From Methylobacterium sp. E-045 (GTDB lineage Bacteria > Pseudomonadota > Alphaproteobacteria > Rhizobiales > Beijerinckiaceae): DNA of 64,000 nt. Position 1 is the first letter of the stretch; every line of letters starts with the position of its first letter. Location: positions 1 to 64,000 of the forward strand of contig NZ_JAKSYE010000074.1 in NCBI RefSeq assembly GCF_022829685.1, given 5' to 3'. The position numbers and the translations under genes were made by a program. Under the pieces are notes generated by a model. The model was not told where the DNA came from and made no database searches. It worked only from the letters and a program-made list of their open reading frames with translations. Shown piece after piece: positions 57,809 to 64,000 of this stretch.

Positions 57809-59155
57809 ATGCGGAATCGATCGAAGCTCGGCCTTGCGGCCCTGACGGTGGTGCTTCTGGGCGGAGCGGCGTTCCTCCGCTTCGTCGTCTACCCGGAAAA
57901 GGCCGGCCTCGAAGCCTCCGCGGGGGAAGGGGCCAACCCCACCCTCCCCGCGCCGAACCCGACGCTGATGCCCACCGTGAACATCGCCCGCGTCGCCCGC
58001 TGGGAGACCGGCGCGAAGCCGAAGGCCGCCGCGGGACTCCAGGTCGCGGCCTATGCGGAGGGATTCGAGCATCCGCGCTGGATGTACCTCCTGCCCAATG
58101 GCGACGTGCTGGTGGCGGAGGCGAACAAGCCCAAGACCGACGACCCCTCCACCGGCATCGCCGATTGGGTGGCGGACAAGGTGAAGAGCATGGCCGGCGC
58201 CGGGGTGCCGAGCCCGGACCGGATCGTCCTCCTGCGCGACGCGAACGGCGACGGGATCGCCGAGGAGCGCCACGTCTTCCTCACCGGCCTTCACTCGCCC
58301 TTCGGCATGGCTCTGGTGGGCGGCGACCTCTACGTCGCCAATGCCGACGCCCTGGTGAAAGTGCCCTATGCACCGGGGCAGACCGAGATCGCGGCCAAGC
58401 CCGAGACGGTGGTCGACCTGCCGTCCGGCATCAATCACCATTGGACGAAGAACGTCATCGCGAGCCCGGACGGTACGAGGCTCTACGTCACCGTGGGCTC
58501 GAACAGCAATGTCGGCGAGAACGGCCTCGACAAGGAGATCGGCCGCGCCGCGATCTGGGAATACACCCTCGCCACGAAGCAGATGCGCGAATTCGCCACC
58601 GGTCTGCGCAACCCCAACGGCCTCGCCTTCGAGCCCGCCGGCGGTGCCCTCTGGACCGCGGTCAACGAGCGCGACGAGATCGGCAGCGACCTCGTGCCCG
58701 ATTACGTCACCTCGGTGAAGGAGGGCGGCTTCTACGGCTGGCCCTACAGCTACTGGGGCAAGCACGTGGACGACCGGGTCCAGCCGCAGAAGCCCGACCT
58801 CGTCGCGAAGGCCATCGCCCCGGACTACGCGGTGGGCACCCACACGGCGTCGCTGGGCATCGCCTTCTCCAACGGCTCGACCCTGCCGGCGGCGTGGACG
58901 AGCGGCCTCTTCGTCGCCCAGCACGGCTCATGGAACCGCCGCCCGAAGAGCGGCTACAAGGTGATCTACGTCCCCTTCAAGGACGGCAAACCCACGGGCC
59001 AGCCGGTGGACGCCCTCACCGGCTTCCTCGACGCCGACGAGAAGGCGCAGGGACGGCCCGTCGGCGTGATCCTCGACAGGACCGGGGCGCTGCTGGTGTC
59101 TGACGATGTGGGGAAGGTGATCTGGCGGGTGAGTGGGGCATCGCGAACGCAGTGA
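57809..59155 (+). CDS. PQQ-type sugar (sorbosone) dehydrogenase-like beta-propeller
   Basis: A 448-residue exported protein. An N-terminal hydrophobic segment ([20 protein letters not shown]) serves as signal or anchor. The rest is a six-bladed propeller with [69 protein letters not shown] and [20 protein letters not shown], as in soluble glucose/sorbosone dehydrogenases. These oxidise sugars in the periplasm, many with PQQ, which Methylobacterium makes. It lies 87 bases after the SDR and may be co-transcribed with it. Confidence 0.87.
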   Translation: MRNRSKLGLAALTVVLLGGAAFLRFVVYPEKAGLEASAGEGANPTLPAPNPTLMPTVNIARVARWETGAKPKAAAGLQVAAYAEGFEHPRWMYLLPNGDVLVAEANKPKTDDPSTGIADWVADKVKSMAGAGVPSPDRIVLLRDANGDGIAEERHVFLTGLHSPFGMALVGGDLYVANADALVKVPYAPGQTEIAAKPETVVDLPSGINHHWTKNVIASPDGTRLYVTVGSNSNVGENGLDKEIGRAAIWEYTLATKQMREFATGLRNPNGLAFEPAGGALWTAVNERDEIGSDLVPDYVTSVKEGGFYGWPYSYWGKHVDDRVQPQKPDLVAKAIAPDYAVGTHTASLGIAFSNGSTLPAAWTSGLFVAQHGSWNRRPKSGYKVIYVPFKDGKPTGQPVDALTGFLDADEKAQGRPVGVILDRTGALLVSDDVGKVIWRVSGASRTQ

Positions 59156-59210
59156 TGCCGAGCCGGGATAAGGGGCAGCGGTGGAGCGTCGAACCGGAGT
59201 TGCCCCGGCG

Positions 59211-59852
59211 CTAGTACCCGTCATCGTAGACGACGATCGTCCCATACTCCTCTCGTCCGTCGAGGCGATCGCGAGACACGCGCGAGATCGGATTGCCGTA
59301 GTAGTTTTCCTGCTCCCACGCCCTGTCTCGCGAGCTTTGGGAGCCATCGCGACGCGTACGCCCCACAGATCGCGCCAACCGCTGCGGATCATGCCGGCGC
59401 AGGGCGGCCACGGGTGCCGCGACGCCACCCTCCACGGTGATGCGTGTCCCGCCCATCCCCTGCTGCTTCACCAGGGCGAACAGCGTCGCGGCGTTGCGCG
59501 GGGAGAGGCGGACGCAGCCATGCGAGGCCGGGCGGCCGAGATGGCGGGTCTGGTTGGTGGCGTGAATGGCGTGCCCGGCCTGGGTGAAGAAGATCGCGTG
59601 CGGCATCGGTGCGTTGTCCCATTCCCGGGAAAAATACGTCCTCTCCATCCGGAACGGCCGGTAGCCGCCATTCGGCGTGTCGTAGCGGGCGAGCCCCGTG
59701 GAGACCGGCCAGACATGCCGGGTCGCACCGTCCACCGCCACGCTCATGCGCTGCGTATCCTTGTCGATGGTCACGCGCATCTCGGCCGAGGCGGGATGCG
59801 CCAGAGCCGCGAGGGCGAGGCCGGACAGGAGGGTGGCGAGTCGTCGGCGCAT
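59211..59852 (-). CDS. L,D-transpeptidase (YkuD family)
   Basis: A 213-residue exported protein. The signal peptide is LATLLSGLALAALAHPASA. The YkuD domain has IDKDTQRMSVAVDG and the active-site HATNQTRHLGRPASHGCVRL, with the catalytic cysteine in SHGCVRLS. It forms 3-3 cross-links in peptidoglycan or attaches proteins to it. A C-terminal tail of about 55 residues rich in Arg/Ser/Tyr follows. ATG 59850-59852. It is convergent with the sugar dehydrogenase gene. Confidence 0.92.
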   Translation of the reverse strand: MRRRLATLLSGLALAALAHPASAEMRVTIDKDTQRMSVAVDGATRHVWPVSTGLARYDTPNGGYRPFRMERTYFSREWDNAPMPHAIFFTQAGHAIHATNQTRHLGRPASHGCVRLSPRNAATLFALVKQQGMGGTRITVEGGVAAPVAALRRHDPQRLARSVGRTRRDGSQSSRDRAWEQENYYGNPISRVSRDRLDGREEYGTIVVYDDGY

Positions 59853-59931
59853 GATCGTCCTCGTTGCGATGCGAGGGAACATGCATCCGCACGGTGGCGC
59901 TTCAAGCGATGCGGTCTGCTTAGAGCCCGCC

Positions 59932-60171
59932 TCAGGCTCTCGCACCGGCGCGGACATAGCCCCGCGAGATCAGGCGGCTGGTCTCGCGAGCCCGGCGCTC
60001 AGCCTGCATCAGGTCGGACAGGGCGTCGGTGATGGCGCAGCGCAAAGCGATCTCCGCATCCCCCGCCGTGCTCGTCAGATAGGCCTGGGCGATCTCCTCC
60101 ACCGGGCAGTGGAGGCCCGGCGCCGCCTCATCCTCGTCCCTGGTCCTGGTCCTGGTCAGCGTCTTCGGCAT
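59932..60171 (-). CDS. Small hypothetical protein
   Basis: A 79-residue protein from ATG 60169-60171. It starts with a Thr/Arg/Asp/Glu-rich stretch (LTRTRTRDEDEAAPG) and continues as predicted helices (PVEEIAQAYLTSTAGDAEIA; DALSDLMQAERRARETSRLI). There is no signal, membrane segment or known domain. It lies between lpdA and the L,D-transpeptidase on the same strand. A 223-base gap without features separates it from lpdA. Confidence 0.5.
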   Translation of the reverse strand: MPKTLTRTRTRDEDEAAPGLHCPVEEIAQAYLTSTAGDAEIALRCAITDALSDLMQAERRARETSRLISRGYVRAGARA

Positions 60172-60394
60172 GGCCCGTCTCCGACTCGCGTTGAGAACGA
60201 AGACAGAACACGCCGCGAGAGTTAATGGATCCTTAACGGGGTCGCGAGAAGGCTGTGGATATCCGCGCGATGGAGCCTGGGCTCATGCCGGACGACGACG
60301 AGGAGACATCGTCGTCGTCCGCCCGCGCGGGGACTTGCATCCGCCGACCGCCCTGAGGACCGCCATCGGTGGGGACCGGCACTGCCCTCCGGTA

Positions 60395-61834
60395 TCAGCT
60401 GTGGATCACCTTGCCGTAGGCGTCGAGCACGCTCTCGTGCATCATCTCGCTCAGGGTCGGGTGCGGGAAGACCGTGTGCATCAGATCTTCCTCCGTCGTC
60501 TCCAGGTTCATCGCCACGACGTAGCCCTGGATCAGCTCGGTGACTTCCGCCCCCACCATGTGGGCGCCGAGCAACTGGCCGGTCTTGGCGTCGAACACCG
60601 TCTTCACCAGCCCGTCCGGCTCGCCGAGCGCGATGGCCTTGCCGTTGCCGGCGAAGGGGAACCGGCCGACCTTCACGGAGAAGCCCTGTTCCTTGGCCTT
60701 GGCCTCGGTGAGGCCGACGCTGGCGATCTGCGGCTGGCAATAGGTGCAGCCGGGGATCTTGGCCTTGTCCATGGCATGGGTGTGCAGGCCCTTGATCGTC
60801 TCGACGCAGAGCACGCCCTCGTGCTCGGCCTTGTGGGCGAGCATCGGCGGTCCGGCGACGTCGCCGATGGCATAGACGCCCGGCACGTTGGTGTTGCCCA
60901 GCCCGTCGGTGACGACGATGCCGCGCTCGATGCCGATGCCGAGCTTTTCGAGCCCCAGCCCTTCGATGTTGCCGACGACGCCCACCGCCGAGATCAGCTT
61001 CTCCGCCGTCAGCTGCTGGCTCTTGCCGTCCGTGGTCTCAATGGTGGCGGTGACGGAGTCGGCCGCCTTCTCCACCTTCGTCACCTTGGCGCCGGTGAGG
61101 ATCTTGATCCCCTGCTTCTCGAAGCGTTTGCGGGCGAGGCCGGCGATCTCGGCATCCTCCACGGGGAGGATCTGCGGCAGCAGCTCGATCACCGTCACCT
61201 CGGCGCCCATGGTGCGGTAGAACGAGGCGAACTCGATGCCGATGGCGCCCGAGCCCATGACGAGCAGGCTTTTCGGCATCGTCTCCGGCACCATGGCCTC
61301 GTAATAGGTCCAGATCTGCTTTTTGTCCGGCTCGATGCCGGGGATCGCGCGGGGGCGGGCGCCGGTGGCGACGATGATGTGCCTGGCCGAATATGAGCCG
61401 GCGGCGAGCGCCCCCTTCGGCGCGGGGGCGCGGCTCGTCTCCTTCACGGTGACCTTGCCGGGCTCGTTGCCCTTGGCCGCGGCCTCGATGGTGGCCTCGC
61501 CCCAGATCACGTCGACCTTGTTCTTCTTCAACAGCATGCCGACGCCGCCATTGAGCCGGGACGAGACCCCGCGCGAGCGCTTGACGATGGCGGCGGTGTC
61601 GAACCCGACCTTCTCGGCCGACAGGCCGTAATCGGAGGCGTGCTGCATGTAATGGTAGATCTCGGCCGAGCGCAGCAGCGCCTTCGTCGGGATGCAGCCC
61701 CAGTTCAGGCAGATGCCGCCGAGATGCTCGCGGTCCACCACCGCGGTCTTGAACCCGAGCTGCGCCGCCCGGATCGCGGCCACGTAGCCGCCGGGGCCGG
61801 CGCCGATGATGAGGATGTCATAGGTGTCGACCAT
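60395..61834 (-). CDS. lpdA: Dihydrolipoyl dehydrogenase (E3)
   Basis: A 479-residue FAD disulfide oxidoreductase that reoxidises dihydrolipoamide with NAD+. The FAD site is ILIIGAGPGGYVAAIRAAQL. The redox disulfide is GGICLNWGCIPTKALL (C-x4-C). The NAD site is LVMGSGAIGIEFASFY, the second FAD motif is GVYAIGDVAGPPMLAH, and the base histidine is in FPHPTLSEMMHE. It has no lipoyl domain. An insertion near 145-155 (SRAPAPKGALAAGSYSARH) is longer than in E. coli. It lies downstream of pdhC in the pyruvate dehydrogenase block, so it is presumably that complex's E3. Confidence 0.96.
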   Translation of the reverse strand: MVDTYDILIIGAGPGGYVAAIRAAQLGFKTAVVDREHLGGICLNWGCIPTKALLRSAEIYHYMQHASDYGLSAEKVGFDTAAIVKRSRGVSSRLNGGVGMLLKKNKVDVIWGEATIEAAAKGNEPGKVTVKETSRAPAPKGALAAGSYSARHIIVATGARPRAIPGIEPDKKQIWTYYEAMVPETMPKSLLVMGSGAIGIEFASFYRTMGAEVTVIELLPQILPVEDAEIAGLARKRFEKQGIKILTGAKVTKVEKAADSVTATIETTDGKSQQLTAEKLISAVGVVGNIEGLGLEKLGIGIERGIVVTDGLGNTNVPGVYAIGDVAGPPMLAHKAEHEGVLCVETIKGLHTHAMDKAKIPGCTYCQPQIASVGLTEAKAKEQGFSVKVGRFPFAGNGKAIALGEPDGLVKTVFDAKTGQLLGAHMVGAEVTELIQGYVVAMNLETTEEDLMHTVFPHPTLSEMMHESVLDAYGKVIHS

Positions 61835-61963
61835 GGGTGGCTCCTACGCCCCGCATTCGGCGGGGTCCTGGATGGAGGATGAGGTGGTGACGGCAGCGAG
61901 GACCGTGTCTATCCGCATACCGTTTTAGCCTGATCGCTGCGGTGGTTGCGGCCTCAACAGGCC

Positions 61964-61985
61964 CCCTCTCCCGTTTGGGAGAGGG
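61964..61985. repeat. Perfect CCCTCTCCC/GGGAGAGGG hairpin
   Basis: A nine-base perfect stem with loop GTTT. Member of a loose intergenic hairpin family also seen at 62036, 62252, 25130 and 20108. Confidence 0.75.
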
Positions 61986-62035
61986 TTGGGGTGAGGGGCG
62001 TGAACTTTCCGGAGATGTCACACACCTCACCCTGT

Positions 62036-62056
62036 CCCTCTCCTTCCAGGAGAGGG
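62036..62056. repeat. CCCTCTCCT/AGGAGAGGG hairpin
   Basis: A nine-base perfect stem with loop TCC, 72 bases from the previous hairpin and nearly the same arm sequence. Confidence 0.7.
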
Positions 62057-62097
62057 GACCCGCGCGCGCAACCACCGAACGGAGGGATCGGAGATGG

Positions 62098-62170
62098 GGT
62101 CAGATGCCGCCACAACCGCCGCTCCGCCTCCGTCATGGACCTGCGCAGAACATTGGCATGGGTCGCGGCG
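62098..62170 (-). pseudogene. DUF559 (endonuclease-like) N-terminal scrap
   Basis: The minus strand reads THANVLRRSMTEAERRLWRHL, the conserved opening of DUF559 proteins (very-short-patch-repair-like nucleases). The frame then runs into repeat sequence and the catalytic part is absent. About 24 codons survive. Confidence 0.5.
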
Positions 62171-62251
62171 CGCGGCGAAGCGGATTGCCGGGGCGGTTCT
62201 GTCCAGGGCATCGGCCGTTGCCTCCCGTGAAACCTATCAGGCTCCTGCGCC

Positions 62252-62276
62252 TCCCTCCCCACAAGGGGGAGGAGGG
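62252..62276. repeat. CTCCCC/GGGGAG hairpin
   Basis: CTCCCTCCCC-acaa-GGGGGAGGAG, just before the pdhC stop side. Third member of the cluster in this gap. Confidence 0.6.
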
Positions 62277-62298
62277 CCGGTTTAGCCTTCCACAACGA

Positions 62299-63723
62299 TC
62301 ACACCAGCATCCCCATCGGGTTCTCGATCAGGCTCTTGAAGGCCGAGATCAGTTCGGCGCCGAGCGCCCCGTCGAGGACGCGGTGGTCGCAGGAGAGGGT
62401 GGCGGTCATCACCTGGACCACCGCCGGGGCGCCGTCCTTCACCACCACGCGCTTCTCGCCGGCACCCACCGCCAGGATCGAGGATTGCGGCGGGTTGATC
62501 ACCGCCGTGAAGTGCTTGATGCCGAACATGCCGAGATTCGAGACCGAGGTGACGCCGCCCTGGTACTCCTCCGGCTTCAGCTTCTTGGCCCGCGCCCGGC
62601 CGGCGAAATCCTTCATCTCGTTGGAGATGGTGGACAGCGTCTTCTGGTCGGCCTTGCGGATCACGGGCGTGAACAGCCCGCCGTCGATGGCCACGGCCAC
62701 GCCGACCTCGGCATTGTCGAAGCGCAGGATCCGGTCCTCGGCCCAGACCGCGTTGGCGGCAGGCACCCGCATCAGGGCGAGGCCCATGGCCTTGATGACG
62801 AAGTCGTTCACCGAGAGCTTGAACAGCGGCTTGCCGTCCTTGGTGGTGCCGGCGCTCTTGTTGAGCTGTTCGCGCAGGGCCATCAGCGCGTCGAGCTCGC
62901 AATCGACGGTGAGGTAGAAGTGCGGTGCCACCTGCATCGCCTCGGTGAGGCGCTTGGCGATGGTCTTGCGCATGCCGTCGAGGGGAACCTCCTCGAAGGT
63001 GCCCTTCTGGTAGAAGCCGCGCACCTGATCGGTGGTGAGGCCCTGGGCGGCGGCCTTCGGCGCGGGCGCGGCGGGAGCCGGAGCGGCTGCGGGCGCCGCG
63101 GCGGGGGCCGCCGCCTTCGGAGCCCCGGCCTTGGCCGAGCCGCCGGCGATGGCCGCGCGCACGTCGCGCTCGATCACCCGGCCATGCGGGCCGGAGCCCG
63201 AGACGGCGGCGAGGTCGATGCCTTCGAGCTTGGCGATGCGGCGCGCCAGGGGCGAGGCGACGATGCGGCCGCCCTGCCCGGCCTGGGGCGCGGCGGCCCC
63301 ATCGGGCTTGGCGCCGTCCGGCGCCGCGTCGACGCGCGCATAGGATTTGTGGCCGTCGCCGGGGGTGGTGTTCAGCGCCGGCGTGTCGCTCTTCGGAGTA
63401 TCGGCCTTGGGAGCCTCCGCCTTGGGAGCCTCCGCTTTGGCACCGCCATCGCCCGCCGCCCCGACGGTCTTCGGGTCCTCGCCCTCGGAGGCGATGATGG
63501 CGATGAGGTCGTTCACCGGCACGTCGGCGGTGCCCTCGGCGACGATGATCTTGGCCAGGATGCCCTCGTCGATGGCCTCGACCTCCATCGTCGCCTTGTC
63601 GGTCTCGATCTCGGCGAGGACGTCGCCGGATTTGACCGCGTCACCCTCCTTCTTCAGCCATTTGGCGAGGTTGCCCTTCTCCATCGTCGGCGACAGGGCG
63701 GGCATCAGGACGTTGATGGGCAT
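62299..63723 (-). CDS. pdhC: Pyruvate dehydrogenase E2, dihydrolipoamide acetyltransferase
   Basis: A 474-residue core of the pyruvate dehydrogenase complex. One lipoyl domain (1-80) carries the lipoylated lysine in [21 protein letters not shown] flexible Ala/Pro/Lys linker follows, with [20 protein letters not shown] repeats. The peripheral-subunit-binding domain is [20 protein letters not shown] with [14 protein letters not shown] second Ala/Pro linker leads to the acyltransferase core, with the catalytic histidine and aspartate in [16 protein letters not shown]. It transfers acetyl from lipoamide to CoA. It depends on LipA for the lipoyl group and on LpdA for reoxidation, both encoded in the window. 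Confidence 0.97.
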   Translation of the reverse strand: MPINVLMPALSPTMEKGNLAKWLKKEGDAVKSGDVLAEIETDKATMEVEAIDEGILAKIIVAEGTADVPVNDLIAIIASEGEDPKTVGAAGDGGAKAEAPKAEAPKADTPKSDTPALNTTPGDGHKSYARVDAAPDGAKPDGAAAPQAGQGGRIVASPLARRIAKLEGIDLAAVSGSGPHGRVIERDVRAAIAGGSAKAGAPKAAAPAAAPAAAPAPAAPAPKAAAQGLTTDQVRGFYQKGTFEEVPLDGMRKTIAKRLTEAMQVAPHFYLTVDCELDALMALREQLNKSAGTTKDGKPLFKLSVNDFVIKAMGLALMRVPAANAVWAEDRILRFDNAEVGVAVAIDGGLFTPVIRKADQKTLSTISNEMKDFAGRARAKKLKPEEYQGGVTSVSNLGMFGIKHFTAVINPPQSSILAVGAGEKRVVVKDGAPAVVQVMTATLSCDHRVLDGALGAELISAFKSLIENPMGMLV

Positions 63724-63767
63724 CGGTGTGAATCCTGATCGTCAGCGAAGGGGCGTGGGCGGGGCGG

Positions 63768-64000
63768 TCAGTTCAGGGTGCCGCCGGGCGGCAAGTCCGG
63801 GTCGAAGCTCTCGGAGTCGAGGCCGGCGCGGATGCGCTCGAACGCCTCCTCCTCCGACATCTCCGTCTCCAGCGCGTAGACCCGCGCGGCCTGGCGGGCG
63901 AGATCGATGAGAAGGCGGCCCCAGGTATAGGGATCGTCGAAGGAGCGGCGCAGGGCCACGCTCACCGCGCCGTCCACGACGCTGGCGCGCACGACCTCGA
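63768..64000 (-). CDS. DUF5076 protein, 5' end outside the window
   Basis: The frame runs from the right edge to a stop at 63768-63770, giving about 77 residues. The readable part has VVRASVVDGAVSVALRRSFD, then PYTWGRLLIDLARQAARVYA and EEEAFERIRAGLDSE, typical of the small DUF5076 family found between pdhB and pdhC in alphaproteobacteria. Its N-terminus, and probably the pdhB gene, lie beyond 64000. A GTG at 63990-63992 could be mistaken for the start, but the family continues upstream. Role in the complex is unknown. Confidence 0.8.
   Translation of the reverse strand, partial: EVVRASVVDGAVSVALRRSFDDPYTWGRLLIDLARQAARVYALETEMSEEEAFERIRAGLDSESFDPDLPPGGTLN

Larger units (their letters stand above)
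61835..62298. other. Repeat-rich gap between pdhC and lpdA
   Basis: About 464 bases where the two genes are usually closer. It contains three strong C-rich/G-rich hairpins and a 24-codon scrap of a DUF559 gene (annotated separately). No intact gene is supported. The spread of such hairpins suggests an expanded intergenic repeat. Confidence 0.55.

Overview
The window reads as chromosomal DNA of a GC-rich alphaproteobacterium of the order Hyphomicrobiales (Rhizobiales), most likely Methylobacterium or Methylorubrum. The reasons are the very high GC content with strong third-position bias, the rhizobial gene order dusB-ntrB-ntrC ... ntrY-ntrX-hfq-hflX, the pyruvate dehydrogenase block with a DUF5076 gene beside pdhC, a fused ispDF, an HWE-type sensor kinase and an oxalate/formate-type antiporter. 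The genus is inferred from gene content and style, not from a database search.

Layout. 0-11 kb is a catabolic and regulatory region: the tail of a TetR regulator, a broken Tat-exported amidohydrolase, then a minus-strand MFS transporter, a YdiJ-type FAD/Fe-S dehydrogenase and a DUF1932 dehydrogenase, with a GntR regulator divergent to them. Next comes a minus-strand operon (RraA-like protein, aminotransferase, amino-acid-binding protein) with a divergent LysR regulator. 12.3-13.5 kb is a scar: an IS3-family remnant sits between the C-terminal stub of a LysR gene and an unidentified gene fragment. 13.7-28.3 kb is mostly housekeeping: gyrB, a metallo-beta-lactamase-fold hydrolase, ubiB, an orphan higA antitoxin beside a wrecked higB toxin, a bifunctional class A penicillin-binding protein, small envelope proteins, a Crp/Fnr regulator and an HWE histidine kinase. 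28.6-30.2 kb holds a two-gene unit, a signal-less subtilisin-like protease and an 85-residue protein, followed by uvrA with a candidate LexA box. 33.8-35.7 kb carries an outer-membrane channel-like protein and a fasciclin protein with strong terminators.

35.8-64 kb is the conserved rhizobial block on the minus strand: hflX, hfq, ntrX, ntrY, (gap), ntrC, ntrB, dusB, (gap), coq10/ratA, lipA, glsB-like, (gap), L,D-transpeptidase, lpdA, pdhC and DUF5076. The plus-strand genes that interrupt it are: ggt, a methyltransferase and an oxlT-like antiporter between ntrC and ntrY; ispDF, a cinA-type amidase, an ABC exporter and a phosphatase-like protein; and a thioester-reductase-like SDR with a PQQ-type sugar dehydrogenase.

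How they work together: NtrBC and NtrYX sense nitrogen state, with Hfq acting after transcription. LipA makes the lipoyl groups that PdhC and LpdA use in pyruvate oxidation. IspDF feeds isoprenoid synthesis (quinones, hopanoids, carotenoids), which links to UbiB and Coq10. The penicillin-binding protein and the L,D-transpeptidase build and cross-link peptidoglycan. I saw no rRNA, tRNA, CRISPR array, prophage or intact transposon.
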